From contig NZ_CP026530.1 of the NCBI RefSeq assembly GCF_004006315.1, positions 1,416,501 to 1,480,500 of the forward strand: DNA of 64,000 nt, written 5' to 3'. Origin of the DNA: Nautilia sp. PV-1. Its GTDB lineage: Bacteria; Campylobacterota; Campylobacteria; Campylobacterales; Nautiliaceae. The notes beneath the pieces were generated by a model. The model was not told where the DNA came from and made no database searches. It saw only the letters and a list, made by a program, of their open reading frames with translations. Shown one piece after another: positions 10,812 to 19,479 of this stretch; within the stretch, counting starts at the first letter, position 1; each line of letters starts with the position of its first letter. Both the position numbers and the translations under genes were made by a program.

Positions 10812-10814
10812 TGC

Positions 10815-10844
10815 TATAATTCGCTAAAAGTCTTTCTTTTAGCG
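10815..10844 (+). promoter_or_regulatory. Extended -10 promoter and leader inverted repeat of the Maf gene
   Basis: TGCTATAAT gives an extended -10 (TATAAT at 10815-10820). Immediately after comes a 9-base perfect inverted repeat, CGCTAAAAG (10822-10830) and CTTTTAGCG (10836-10844), with a 5-base loop. The right arm abuts the GGAG ribosome site of the next gene. It could fold as an RNA hairpin or act as the flgE terminator, although no T-run follows. Confidence 0.55.
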
Positions 10845-10852
10845 GAGTTACC

Positions 10853-12646
10853 ATGCAAAAACTGTTTGAAAAAAATATTAAATTTTTTTATGAAAATTTA
10901 CCTCACTATTATGACCTTATAAAAAATCTAAAACATAGAAATTTTTATATAAAAGATGACAATCTTTATGATACTAACCACAACAAAGTATATCCTACAT
11001 CTATAACTGGAGATTCTAAACAGTTTGCACACATTCCTACACATAATCCTCTGTGGGAAAAAGATTTTTTTTATATACATCCTTTTTACTGGAAAAAAGA
11101 TTTTAATATAACGGGGGATATCATAAACTCCCTTTTCGAAAAGGCAAAAACACTCGATTCTTATACGCATGATGGTTTCTATTTTGACAAAAACTTCTTG
11201 CCCACCACGATCATTTACGGACTGCTCGCCGGAAAACATATTGACCTGCTTGTAAACAATTATGAATTCCAGTCACTGTTTATATATGAGCCTAATCCTG
11301 AATTTTTTGCAGTCAGCCTGTATTATATTGATTATGAAAAAGTGTATTCAAAATTAAAAGACAGATTTTTTTTGTGGGTAAAAGGACATATCGATTATTA
11401 TGCGATTCAAAAATTTTTCCATGAAAGAAAAATAACATCGACATTTTTCAATCTCGAACTGACGACTTACAAACATCCTTTAATGGATGACGCAAAACTG
11501 AAATTCGAAGAAGTCAAACAGACCAAATTAAGAGGCTGGGGAACGTTTGAAGATGAATACAGAGGAATAAAAAACCATTTAAAAAACCTAAATAAATACC
11601 GTACGTTCAAACCCGGAAAACAGCCTAAAAAAATTCCGGTATGCATTGTAGCAAACGGTAAAAGTTTGGAAAAAAATATTGATTTTATTAAAAATAATCA
11701 AAATTCTATGATTATCATAAGTGTCGGAACGGCTATAAAACCGCTTCTAAAAGCCGGAATACACAGCGATTTTCATATAGAACAGGAAAGAATAGAAAAC
11801 CTGGATGATATATTAAAAGACACGCTTCCGAAATATAACGGTCATTTTATAGGGGCAAGCGTAGTCAAACCTGAAGTATTTAAACTGGCAAAAAATCCCC
11901 TGATGTACATGAGAGAAGCCTTTACGCTTTCTCCTAAAGAATATGTAATAAAAGGCTCTTCCCCTATAGTCGGAAACGCCGGATTTGCATTTGCCTCTAA
12001 TATAACTAATGAAATATATCTCTGCGGTATGGATTTAGGTTTCAGATTAAATGAAAAAAAACATGCTTCCGGAAGTTATTACGATACAACAGACGATAAA
12101 GAAGAACAGGGAATTAAAGTTAAAGGAAACTTTTCTGACGATATTTATTCTAATTCTCTGCTTCTTTCATCTAAACAGAATATCGAATTAATGATAAAAA
12201 AATTAAAAATAAAAGTTTATAATTTAAGCGACGGAGCATATATTGAAGGAAGCATTCCTCTAAAAAACAAAACCCTGCCGGGTATAAATAAACAAAAAGC
12301 CCTCAAAGAAATACTGAAAAATTTTAAAAACACATCGTTTAGTATTCCGCAACTAGACTTAAATAAAATTTTGCTGCCTATAAGCAATACACTGAATTTT
12401 GAAATAAAAAGCTATAAAGACTTAACCGGAGTCGTTGATTTTATCAATGATAAACTAGATGAAAGTTTTCTTTACCATCCAAATGAATACACCCTTATAA
12501 GAGGTTCCATTTATCATATTCTAAACAATTTCTATATCACCTCTCACAAAGTAAAAATAAAAGAAATACCGGAACTAATAAAAGTAATACAAAACCAGCT
12601 GCCTCTTTATCAGAAAAAAATCAACACTCTGCTCTCTGATTTCTAA
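10853..12646 (+). CDS. Motility accessory factor (Maf) flagellin glycosyltransferase
   Basis: A cytoplasmic protein of 597 residues in the Maf family (DUF115/MptE-like), which transfers nonulosonic acids such as pseudaminic or legionaminic acid to flagellin before export. The core motif region begins at about residue 265 (PVCIVANGKSLEKNIDFI) and continues with IISVGTAIKPLLKAGIHSDFH and VGNAGFAFASNITNEIYLCGMDLGF, all typical. The N-terminal 250 residues are the less conserved Maf domain. It directly follows the hook gene but has a sigma-70-type leader. No flagellin or sugar biosynthesis genes lie in this window, so the donor sugar cannot be named. Confidence 0.88.
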   Translation: MQKLFEKNIKFFYENLPHYYDLIKNLKHRNFYIKDDNLYDTNHNKVYPTSITGDSKQFAHIPTHNPLWEKDFFYIHPFYWKKDFNITGDIINSLFEKAKTLDSYTHDGFYFDKNFLPTTIIYGLLAGKHIDLLVNNYEFQSLFIYEPNPEFFAVSLYYIDYEKVYSKLKDRFFLWVKGHIDYYAIQKFFHERKITSTFFNLELTTYKHPLMDDAKLKFEEVKQTKLRGWGTFEDEYRGIKNHLKNLNKYRTFKPGKQPKKIPVCIVANGKSLEKNIDFIKNNQNSMIIISVGTAIKPLLKAGIHSDFHIEQERIENLDDILKDTLPKYNGHFIGASVVKPEVFKLAKNPLMYMREAFTLSPKEYVIKGSSPIVGNAGFAFASNITNEIYLCGMDLGFRLNEKKHASGSYYDTTDDKEEQGIKVKGNFSDDIYSNSLLLSSKQNIELMIKKLKIKVYNLSDGAYIEGSIPLKNKTLPGINKQKALKEILKNFKNTSFSIPQLDLNKILLPISNTLNFEIKSYKDLTGVVDFINDKLDESFLYHPNEYTLIRGSIYHILNNFYITSHKVKIKEIPELIKVIQNQLPLYQKKINTLLSDF

Positions 12647-13968
12647 CATTTAAAAAAAATATTTATTTTTTTTATTTTTATAAGCTCTTTTTCCAAACTT
12701 TCAAGCACATCATCCGCATTTTCCCTTGAATATACCGTTTTAACTACAAACGTACTTTCTAAATTCTGAACTATACTAAACTCAAAAGATTTGACCGTAT
12801 CGTATATTTCTCTCGCTCTTTCACATGCTTTTACCTCAATATCATTAGATACTATTACAAAACTTCCTCCTTTATATCGTGCAAAAAGTTCTTCTTTTTT
12901 TAAAACAGATTTAATTAAAGAAACAAGCTCTAATAAAGTAATATCCCCAAAATGATGCCCGTAAAATTTATTAATATTCTTAAATCCTCTTATATCAAAC
13001 ATTATAAGAGAAAAAGCTTTATTGTTTTTTAATTTTTCTTCAATAACCTCTTTTAATTTTTCTTTATTCAACGTACCGGTCAGTTTGTCATAATCTTTGT
13101 TCAAATCATGTAATTTATTTTTTTGCAGAAACTTCAGTTCGTTTTTTAAAGAGTATATCCATAAAAGCACCATAATCATTAAACTCGTAAATATTAAAAA
13201 ATAAAGAAAAATCTCATTTGATGTAAAAAAATATTTCTTTACGGGAGTAATATACCTTTCATAAATAGCTTCTTTTTCATTATATGTTATTTCATCTATC
13301 GCTTTATTTATTTTAGGAAGAAGATAAGCATATTTTTTTGAAAGCATAAATCTTACTTTAAACTTAATCGGTATTTCCCCGGCGACTTTTAAATTATTAT
13401 ACTCGTATTTGTTTATTTTGTATGCAACAACAGGCAAAATATCTACAGCACCGAATACTTCGGAATTATTTACCATTTCCAGCGCCTTGTCAGTGGATTT
13501 TACAAAAATATAATTAAGATAAGGATAATTCTTCATCATCAGTTTAGCAGCTGTAAAATTATCACCCAATGCAATCTTTTTATTTTTTAGAAAATTAATT
13601 TCAAAAATAAAACCTATATTATTTTTAGTAGCTATAACCAGAGGATAAGTAACATATGGCTTTGAAAAAACAGCATATATTTTTCTGTCATCGGTAATAC
13701 CGGTACTTACCGTTAAAGCGGCTTTGTTATTTTTAATATTTTCTAAAACATCGCTCCATTTTTTTACAACTTTAAATTTATATTTTATACCCGCTTTTTT
13801 GGCCACAAGTTTCCAAAAATCTATTCCGATACCCTGCAGTCTGCCCCCGTAAATCATATTAAAAGGTTCCCAATTGTCTGTAGTAACTACGGTTATAATA
13901 TTGTTGTTTTTTGCGGCATAAGCAAACTGTAATAATATAAAAATCAAAAAAACTCTTACAATCCCCAA
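12643..13968 (-). CDS. Periplasmic solute-binding receptor with degenerate GGDEF domain
   Basis: A membrane receptor of 441 residues. A signal peptide (about 1-19) leads into a type 3 solute-binding domain (about 25-245, with DNWEPFNM, GIGIDFWKLVAKKAG and LTVSTGITDDRK). One transmembrane helix follows at about 254-272, then a cytoplasmic GGDEF-fold domain. The fold markers LTGTLNKEKLKE and FDIRGFKNINKFYGHHFGD are present, but the signature is KGGSF at 366-370 instead of GGDEF/GGEEF. Diguanylate cyclase activity is therefore unlikely. It may instead bind nucleotide or signal to a partner. Its start overlaps the end of the polX gene by 13 bases, so the two are probably cotranscribed. The ligand is unknown. 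Confidence 0.85.
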   Translation of the reverse strand: MGIVRVFLIFILLQFAYAAKNNNIITVVTTDNWEPFNMIYGGRLQGIGIDFWKLVAKKAGIKYKFKVVKKWSDVLENIKNNKAALTVSTGITDDRKIYAVFSKPYVTYPLVIATKNNIGFIFEINFLKNKKIALGDNFTAAKLMMKNYPYLNYIFVKSTDKALEMVNNSEVFGAVDILPVVAYKINKYEYNNLKVAGEIPIKFKVRFMLSKKYAYLLPKINKAIDEITYNEKEAIYERYITPVKKYFFTSNEIFLYFLIFTSLMIMVLLWIYSLKNELKFLQKNKLHDLNKDYDKLTGTLNKEKLKEVIEEKLKNNKAFSLIMFDIRGFKNINKFYGHHFGDITLLELVSLIKSVLKKEELFARYKGGSFVIVSNDIEVKACERAREIYDTVKSFEFSIVQNLESTFVVKTVYSRENADDVLESLEKELIKIKKINIFFKC

Positions 13969-15596
13969 AGTTTCCCTACCCTTTCATAATTCCAAAAATT
14001 AACGGCATCTTTTTTTTCACACCACCCTCTTCTGGCCTGATAAATACCGTATTTAATATTTTTATAATTTCCGGTTATTATTATTTTTACCCCGCATTCA
14101 ATGGCTTTTTTGATTAATATATCGCTTAAATCCAGATATTTCGGATTGGAATTAACTTCCATCACCACATTATTCGAATATGCTGCGTTAAAAACCTCAT
14201 CCCAGTCCAAATCCACACCGGCATCTGTCAACACTTCTCTTAAAGAAGGTCTCAATAAAATATTGATTTTTTTTGAATTCAATACTTTAAGATACCTTTG
14301 CGTCTGATCTTTAGCAGAAAGCTCAGTTTTTTTCATTAATGCGGCGATAATATCGGCATTATTCAATACATCCTCTGGAATTTCAAAATCCCCGTTTTCA
14401 TCCACACTTACTTCAGCCGCTGTGATTAATTTAATATTTTTACTGTTTTTAAGCGTTTTTACTTTATTTATAAGTTCATACCTGTTCGAAACGTTAAGTA
14501 TCAGATATTCTTTGTTTACTTTTACAAAATCATCTATGTATTTTTTAACCTCATCCATGTCTTTAACCGTACACATATATCCTTTTATCTCTTCTTCTTT
14601 TATAAGTTTCGGCAACGCATTGATTCTCGATGCTTCTATTTCCCCTCTGTTCTCTCTCAGTTCCGGCTCTATATAATTAAGTCCCACGCTTTTATATATA
14701 TCGCTTTCTTTTGACGAAGCGATTTTTTCATTACCTTTATAAACACCGTATTCATTAATTTTAAGGCCTTTTTCAATAGCAAGTTTTCTAATTTCTATAT
14801 TATGTGCTTTTGAACCGGTAAAATAGTGTAAAGCCGCCCCGTAGCTGTCTTTGGCAACGGCTCTTAAATCAATCTGAAGGCTGTTGTCAAGAAAAACGGT
14901 AGAACGCGTCAGCCCTTTTGAATAAATCTCTTTAACCCTGTGGAATTTAACAAAATAATCGCTAACCCGCTGATAGTCATCTGCTATAACCAGAATGTCC
15001 AAATCCCCCACACTCTCTTTTTTTCGTCTAAAGCTTCCTGCTATGTCCACAATCTGAACGCCTTTATAATCCAAAAGATATTCCCGCATTTCATATGCTA
15101 TATTTTCTACATCCGCCCATAAAAACCTTATTCCGGCTTTTTTCAGCTGTTTAAATCCCTTTAGTATTTTTTCTATAAGTTTAGGGCCGAAACCCGGAAG
15201 TTTTTCAAGCTCGCCGCTTAAAGCGTACTTTTTAAGTTCGTCCATATTTTTTATACCGAACGTTTCATAAAGAAGTTTTACTCTCTTTGGCCCCAGCCCT
15301 TCGATACTTAAAAGCTCGGCAACCCCCTGGGGTATTTCTTTTTTAAGCTCTTCTAATTTATGAAATTTTCCTGTTTTTACTATTTCTTTTATATACTCGC
15401 TTAAATCGTGGCCGATACCGGGAAGCTTTGTTAAATCAAAGCCTTCGTTAACAAGTTTGTTAAAGTCTTTTGCAGAATTTTCTATTATTCTTGCGGCATT
15501 TCTGTAGGCTCTTACCTTAAACGGGTTTTCACCTTTAATCTCAAGCAGATCAGCGGTTTTTGAAAGTATACCTGCAATTTCTTTATTGCTTATCAT
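13956..15596 (-). CDS. polX: Family X DNA polymerase (PolX) with degenerate PHP domain
   Basis: A repair-type polymerase of 546 residues (bacterial PolX is usually about 570). The 8 kDa-like helix-hairpin-helix region spans about 1-150 (LPGIGHDLSEYI, IEGLGPKRVKLL, LPGFGPKLIEKI). The polymerase core keeps its metal-binding aspartates in GSFRRKKESVGDLDIL (D198, D200) and QIDLRAV (D243). The C-terminal PHP domain, normally a Mn-dependent 3'-5' exonuclease, has lost its ligands. The usual LHxHTxxSDG is GYMCTVKD near 339, the HPxGR region is LRPSLRE, and the terminal TDAH is TGNY near 508. Only flanking fold motifs such as ARRGW remain. Polymerase without proofreading is inferred. Confidence 0.9.
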   Translation of the reverse strand: MISNKEIAGILSKTADLLEIKGENPFKVRAYRNAARIIENSAKDFNKLVNEGFDLTKLPGIGHDLSEYIKEIVKTGKFHKLEELKKEIPQGVAELLSIEGLGPKRVKLLYETFGIKNMDELKKYALSGELEKLPGFGPKLIEKILKGFKQLKKAGIRFLWADVENIAYEMREYLLDYKGVQIVDIAGSFRRKKESVGDLDILVIADDYQRVSDYFVKFHRVKEIYSKGLTRSTVFLDNSLQIDLRAVAKDSYGAALHYFTGSKAHNIEIRKLAIEKGLKINEYGVYKGNEKIASSKESDIYKSVGLNYIEPELRENRGEIEASRINALPKLIKEEEIKGYMCTVKDMDEVKKYIDDFVKVNKEYLILNVSNRYELINKVKTLKNSKNIKLITAAEVSVDENGDFEIPEDVLNNADIIAALMKKTELSAKDQTQRYLKVLNSKKINILLRPSLREVLTDAGVDLDWDEVFNAAYSNNVVMEVNSNPKYLDLSDILIKKAIECGVKIIITGNYKNIKYGIYQARRGWCEKKDAVNFWNYERVGKLWGL

Positions 15597-15876
15597 TTAT
15601 TTCCTCTAGCTTTTTAATAATATCGCCTTTATAAGGCAAAACTAAAGTTTTTCTTTTACTTGTTTCGCCTTTTATTTCTATTTCGCTTTTGGCAACTTTA
15701 AACTGTTTGCTTATAAATTTAATCAGTTCTTTATTTGCTGCCCCTTCTACCGCTGGAGCTTTTATATTAATCTTAATCGTATCGTCTCCGTATAATCCGG
15801 CTATTTTGTTTTTTGAAGAATTAGGCTGGGCTTTAACATAAATATGTATTTTTCCATTTTTAATTTCATAAAACAT
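15583..15876 (-). CDS. DUF167 (YggU/UPF0235) family protein
   Basis: A small cytoplasmic protein of 97 residues from a widespread family with no firm function. The family signature is clear: VKAQPNSSKNKI near residues 14-25, then KINIKAPAVEGAANKELIKFI and KGETSKRKTL. Its end overlaps the start of polX by 14 bases, so translational coupling is likely. Length and motifs are normal. Confidence 0.9.
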   Translation of the reverse strand: MFYEIKNGKIHIYVKAQPNSSKNKIAGLYGDDTIKINIKAPAVEGAANKELIKFISKQFKVAKSEIEIKGETSKRKTLVLPYKGDIIKKLEEINDKQ

Positions 15877-15933
15877 TGTCCGCCTTTTATTTTTTATATG
15901 ATATTATTCAATTATATTAAAAAAGGAGAAAAA

Positions 15934-16359
15934 ATGAAAAAATTTATTTTCACAATCATTTTAGGGGTTTCTTTGAATGCAGGGGTTTATACAAATCAGC
16001 TGATTAAATGTATGGTTAAAAACACCACTCCTCAAAACATTACAACTCTTAAAAAATGGATGTTTTTTGCTTTTGCACAGGACAGCGACCTAAAAAAATA
16101 TGCAAAAATCTCTCTTAAAGACAAAAAAGAAGTCAATAAAGAAATGGGGAAATACGTAACAAAACTTCTTACAGACAAATGTGCCGCAGAACTGAAAAAC
16201 GCCGTAAAATACGAGGGTGCGAAATCTATCTCAATAGCTTTTGAATATTTAGGAAGAATAGCGGGTTCGGCAATCACTTCTTCACCTGATGTAAAACTCT
16301 TTTTCAGTGATCTGACTAAATACGTTGATATGAAAAAACTTGACAAGATTTTAAAATAA
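15934..16359 (+). CDS. Small secreted protein of unknown function
   Basis: Not recognised. The 141-residue product has a clear signal peptide (MKKFIFTIILGVSLNAGVYT) and a mature part that is lysine-rich, mostly helical in character, with two cysteines (CMVK and KCAAEL) that could form a periplasmic disulphide. The ATG at 15934 is chosen because AAAAAGGAG precedes it; an upstream in-frame start at 15844 would overlap the divergent DUF167 gene and lacks a ribosome site. It stands alone on the plus strand between two minus-strand blocks. Function unknown. Confidence 0.7.
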   Translation: MKKFIFTIILGVSLNAGVYTNQLIKCMVKNTTPQNITTLKKWMFFAFAQDSDLKKYAKISLKDKKEVNKEMGKYVTKLLTDKCAAELKNAVKYEGAKSISIAFEYLGRIAGSAITSSPDVKLFFSDLTKYVDMKKLDKILK

Positions 16360-16363
16360 TTTA

Positions 16364-16792
16364 TTAATAAATAAAAGGAATAAGCTTATATGTCTTAGAC
16401 ATATATTCCTTATAACCTTTGTCTTTTATCCACAGATTTTCTTCATAATTCATTTTAAAAATCATATCTGAAAAAACAATCATCCACAAAATAAACTGTG
16501 TCCAGGAAATATCAAATAAAAAAAGTCCGAAAGTCATTAAAATTACCGAAAGATACATAGGGTGTCTGATATATTTGTAAATTCCGTGCATTATCAAAAC
16601 GGAATTTTCTTTTATATCCGGTCTTATATTTATATTTGAAGGAGGATTGTAATATAACGCGGCTATACCTATACAAAAACCGGCCAAAAACACCGCAGCC
16701 CCGGTAAAAGAAAAATGAAAATGCAGTAAAACGTTTACAAACATTAAAAAAGACACAAAAAACTGAATAAACACAAGAATATAACTAATCAA
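16364..16792 (-). CDS. Isoprenylcysteine carboxyl methyltransferase (ICMT/PEMT)-family membrane protein
   Basis: An integral membrane methyltransferase-like protein of 142 residues with about four hydrophobic segments. The conserved C-terminal core is present: GIYKYIRHPMYLSVILMTFG, followed by YEENLWIKDKGYKEYMSKT, which in the family bind S-adenosylmethionine and the membrane substrate. Bacterial members methylate mostly unknown lipids or small molecules. Its start overlaps the end of waaA by 8 bases, so it is the last gene of the long minus-strand run. The substrate cannot be inferred. Confidence 0.82.
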   Translation of the reverse strand: MISYILVFIQFFVSFLMFVNVLLHFHFSFTGAAVFLAGFCIGIAALYYNPPSNINIRPDIKENSVLIMHGIYKYIRHPMYLSVILMTFGLFLFDISWTQFILWMIVFSDMIFKMNYEENLWIKDKGYKEYMSKTYKLIPFIY

Positions 16793-17918
16793 TTATACTG
16801 TCCAAAATACGCTTTATATTTACAATGTTTTTTATATATGTGGGTTTTGCCTTTTTTAATACGTCTTTTATTTTTTCAGGCTCCGTTATTACGATATTTT
16901 CAACTTCTTTATACAGGGCTTTTTGATTAAATATATATTTTCCGCTGATTACCGGTTTAATAAAATATGCCGGTTCAACAGGATTGTGTCCTCCGACGTT
17001 GTCCACAAAACTTCCGCCTAAAATCACAATATCCGCAGCCGCGTATAAATTTACAAGTTCTCCCATTTTATTCATTAAAATTAAATCGCCGTTTAATTCG
17101 CATTTGTCGTTTTGAGTTTTTAAATCCGTTGCCTTTATTGTTTGTCCATACTTTTTCATAAGTTCATAAACCTCTTCAAATCTTTCAGGATGTCTTGGCA
17201 CTACAACAACCTGATATTCGTTTAAAGGCAGATTGTTTAAAATAAGCTCTTCTTCGTTTTTATGGGTTGAAGCCACCACTATTAAAGGTTTTTGTTTAAT
17301 ATATTCCGTAGTAATAGCAGGTTTGAAGTATGTTTTAATATTTCCGACAACTTCTACGTTTCTGGCACCTAACTCCTGAAGTCTTTTTTTATCTTCCTCG
17401 CTCTGTGCTAAAACCGTATCTATATTTTCAAATATTTTTTTGTAAAACCATTTGAATTTTAAATACTTTGGATAACTTTTTTCGCTTATTCTTGCATTTA
17501 AAAGAACCGTTTTAGAACATCTTCTTTTAGCAATAAAAAACAGCATATACCAAAGTTCCGCTTCCATTACAACCAGTGTTTCACAGGGTTTAATCCAAAA
17601 AGGCAGAAAAATCTCATATGGAAGAAATCTCACATCGGCGTTTTTATATTTTTTTGCTTCTTCATATCCCGTATTCGTAATAACGCTTATATTTACCTTG
17701 TCAAATTTTTCTATAACGGGTTTTAACGCTTTGGTCTCTCCTAAAGAGCATGAATGAAACCAGCAGTGTTTTTCATTAAAAGGAGGATTTTTATATAAAA
17801 AAAATCTTGCAGGAATCGATTTTTTGTATTTTGTTTTAAAAGAAAGAATAATTAAAAAAGGAAGAGAAATAAAATAGATAATTAAAGAAAAAAAGTAGTA
17901 AAAAAAAGTAAAAAACAC
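16785..17918 (-). CDS. waaA: 3-deoxy-D-manno-octulosonic acid (Kdo) transferase
   Basis: A membrane-anchored GT-B glycosyltransferase that adds Kdo to lipid A precursor at the cytoplasmic face, starting the lipopolysaccharide inner core. It has 377 residues, slightly shorter than E. coli WaaA (425). The N-terminal helix anchors it. Motifs include the GET region (FHSCSLGETKALKPVI near 53-68) with the catalytic-type glutamate, VMEAELWY, STHKNEEELIL, and the C-terminal GGSFVDNVGGHNPVEPAYF. It ends just before the methyltransferase and follows the zinc-ribbon gene by 3 bases. Confidence 0.94.
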   Translation of the reverse strand: MFFTFFYYFFSLIIYFISLPFLIILSFKTKYKKSIPARFFLYKNPPFNEKHCWFHSCSLGETKALKPVIEKFDKVNISVITNTGYEEAKKYKNADVRFLPYEIFLPFWIKPCETLVVMEAELWYMLFFIAKRRCSKTVLLNARISEKSYPKYLKFKWFYKKIFENIDTVLAQSEEDKKRLQELGARNVEVVGNIKTYFKPAITTEYIKQKPLIVVASTHKNEEELILNNLPLNEYQVVVVPRHPERFEEVYELMKKYGQTIKATDLKTQNDKCELNGDLILMNKMGELVNLYAAADIVILGGSFVDNVGGHNPVEPAYFIKPVISGKYIFNQKALYKEVENIVITEPEKIKDVLKKAKPTYIKNIVNIKRILDSIID

Positions 17919-17921
17919 TTT

Positions 17922-18647
17922 TTATTCTTCGTTTACTTTATCTTCTTCTTCTATATAAAGAACTCTTCCGCAGTGAGGACACGTCACTATTTCTTCCCCT
18001 TTTATAACTTCAGAGAATATTTTGTCGTTTATTTTCATATTACAACCTGTGCATGCCTGTTTTTTTACAGGTGTAACTGCGGTAATTCCAGCCCATCTTT
18101 TTATTTTTTCATAAAACGCGTAAATTTTCGGGCTCATCTGTTTTACAAGTTTTTCTTTTGCTTTATAAATTTCTTCTTTCTGTTTTTCAACGGTTTCAAG
18201 TTTTTTAGCCACATCCATGCTCAAAATCGTAATTTCGGCTTCAAGTTTCTCAATTTCTTCCTGAATCGATTTTTTTTCTTCTTCTTTTAATTCAAGCTGT
18301 TTTTCAAATTTTTCAATTTCTTCGTTAGCGACTTCAATCTGTTCTCTTGCCAGTTCTTCTTCGATCTGTAAGGCTTTAAATTCTTTTTCGCTTTTTACTT
18401 TTGCCTGTTTTTCTTCAATATTTTCAAGTTTTTCTTTAAGTTCAGCTATCAAAAGCTCGTTTTTGCCTCTTTTTAATTTTATATTTTTAATCTCTTCTTC
18501 AAGTTTTTCAAGTCTCTCTTCTAAAAGATTTTTCTGATTTTCAAGTTTAAGCAAAGGAGCTTTTATACCCGCTTCTACCGGCTCTAATTCAGTAAGTTTT
18601 CTTTCAAGTCTGTTTAATTCAATAAGCTGTTCAAGAAATTTGTTCAT
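17922..18647 (-). CDS. Coiled-coil C4 zinc-ribbon protein (DUF164/CdsZ type)
   Basis: A 241-residue protein made of a long antiparallel coiled coil (about 1-175, dense in Glu, Lys and Leu) followed by a C-terminal zinc ribbon with CTGCNMKIN and CPHCGRVLY, four cysteines arranged CxxC-N-CxxC. Family members in Chlamydia and Helicobacter are structural or regulatory adaptors; the exact partner here is not known. It belongs to the conserved nif3-zinc ribbon-waaA order of Campylobacterota. The coding strand is strongly purine-rich because of the many Glu and Lys codons. Confidence 0.88.
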   Translation of the reverse strand: MNKFLEQLIELNRLERKLTELEPVEAGIKAPLLKLENQKNLLEERLEKLEEEIKNIKLKRGKNELLIAELKEKLENIEEKQAKVKSEKEFKALQIEEELAREQIEVANEEIEKFEKQLELKEEEKKSIQEEIEKLEAEITILSMDVAKKLETVEKQKEEIYKAKEKLVKQMSPKIYAFYEKIKRWAGITAVTPVKKQACTGCNMKINDKIFSEVIKGEEIVTCPHCGRVLYIEEEDKVNEE

Positions 18648-18725
18648 TCTCTGCCTTTTTTAAGTGGAATTATAACATAATTATATATTTGAAAATTTTG
18701 CAGTTGAAAATAGAAAATGCCTTAT

Positions 18726-19445
18726 TTAATTATAAATAAACGGATTTTTTGAATTGCTTTTTATCACCTCAACGGCTAAATCTTTTAACTCTTTTCCCAT
18801 GATATCGGCAAAAAATTTTTCACTTTCATAATGTCCTATATCTATCAGACTGACGCCTCTTACTTTTGCGTCCATGGCTTCATGGTATTTGATGTCCCCG
18901 GTTAAAAACAGGTCGGATTTAACATAAGGAAGCAGCGACATTCCGGCACCTGTAGTCAGAGAAACAGTTTTTATAAAATTATGGTATTTTACCGTTTTTA
19001 AACATGTTAAATTTAATCTATTTCTTATTTCTTCGGCAAATTCGCCAAAAGGTTTATTCACTTCTGCCCTGTAAATAAAATCAAAACTTTCTCCCTTTAA
19101 CCCCAGTATCTCTTCAGCTACAAAACGGTTTAGATGAGTTTTGTCAAAATTTGTATGCATAGCTATAAAAGAAATATTTTTTTGAATAAGCTTAATCAGC
19201 AGTTTTGTGGAAAAAGAAGTCGGAATCACATTTTTAAGAGGTTTAAAAATAAGCGGATGATGTGCTATTATCAATGAATTTTCATCCGCATTTTCAATGA
19301 CTTCTTCATCAAGATCCAGTGTTAAATACACCTTTTCGATCTCATTTTCGTAACTTCCGACCAGCAGTCCGCTGTTATCCCATTCCTCCTGCAACTCAAA
19401 AGGACTGATTTCATTTAAAAAATCATAAATCTTTTTCAGTTTCAT
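18726..19445 (-). CDS. Nif3-like dinuclear metal-centre protein
   Basis: A 239-residue Nif3/YbgI-family protein; the family forms hexameric toroids with a two-metal site, and some members are linked to GTP cyclohydrolase I type 2 activity. Metal ligands are visible in AHHPLIF (near 65), AMHTNFDKTH (near 95) and DIGHYESE near the C-terminus. The start is ATG 19445 (MKLKKIYDFLNEISPF). An upstream in-frame start would add residues encoded by a short GAATTGAG-type repeat and overlap glyQ more deeply. The repeat instead forms its leader and supplies the ribosome site. Confidence 0.9.
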   Translation of the reverse strand: MKLKKIYDFLNEISPFELQEEWDNSGLLVGSYENEIEKVYLTLDLDEEVIENADENSLIIAHHPLIFKPLKNVIPTSFSTKLLIKLIQKNISFIAMHTNFDKTHLNRFVAEEILGLKGESFDFIYRAEVNKPFGEFAEEIRNRLNLTCLKTVKYHNFIKTVSLTTGAGMSLLPYVKSDLFLTGDIKYHEAMDAKVRGVSLIDIGHYESEKFFADIMGKELKDLAVEVIKSNSKNPFIYN

Positions 19446-19479
19446 AATTCTCAATTCTCCATTCTCATTTCTCAATTCC
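19445..19479 (-). repeat. GAATTGAGAATG-type short repeat, copy 1
   Basis: On the minus strand this reads as GGAATTGAGAAATGAGAATG, then GAGAATTGAGAATTA. It overlaps the last codons and stop of glyQ and forms the leader of nif3. Two more copies lie at 45810 and 46424. Confidence 0.7.
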
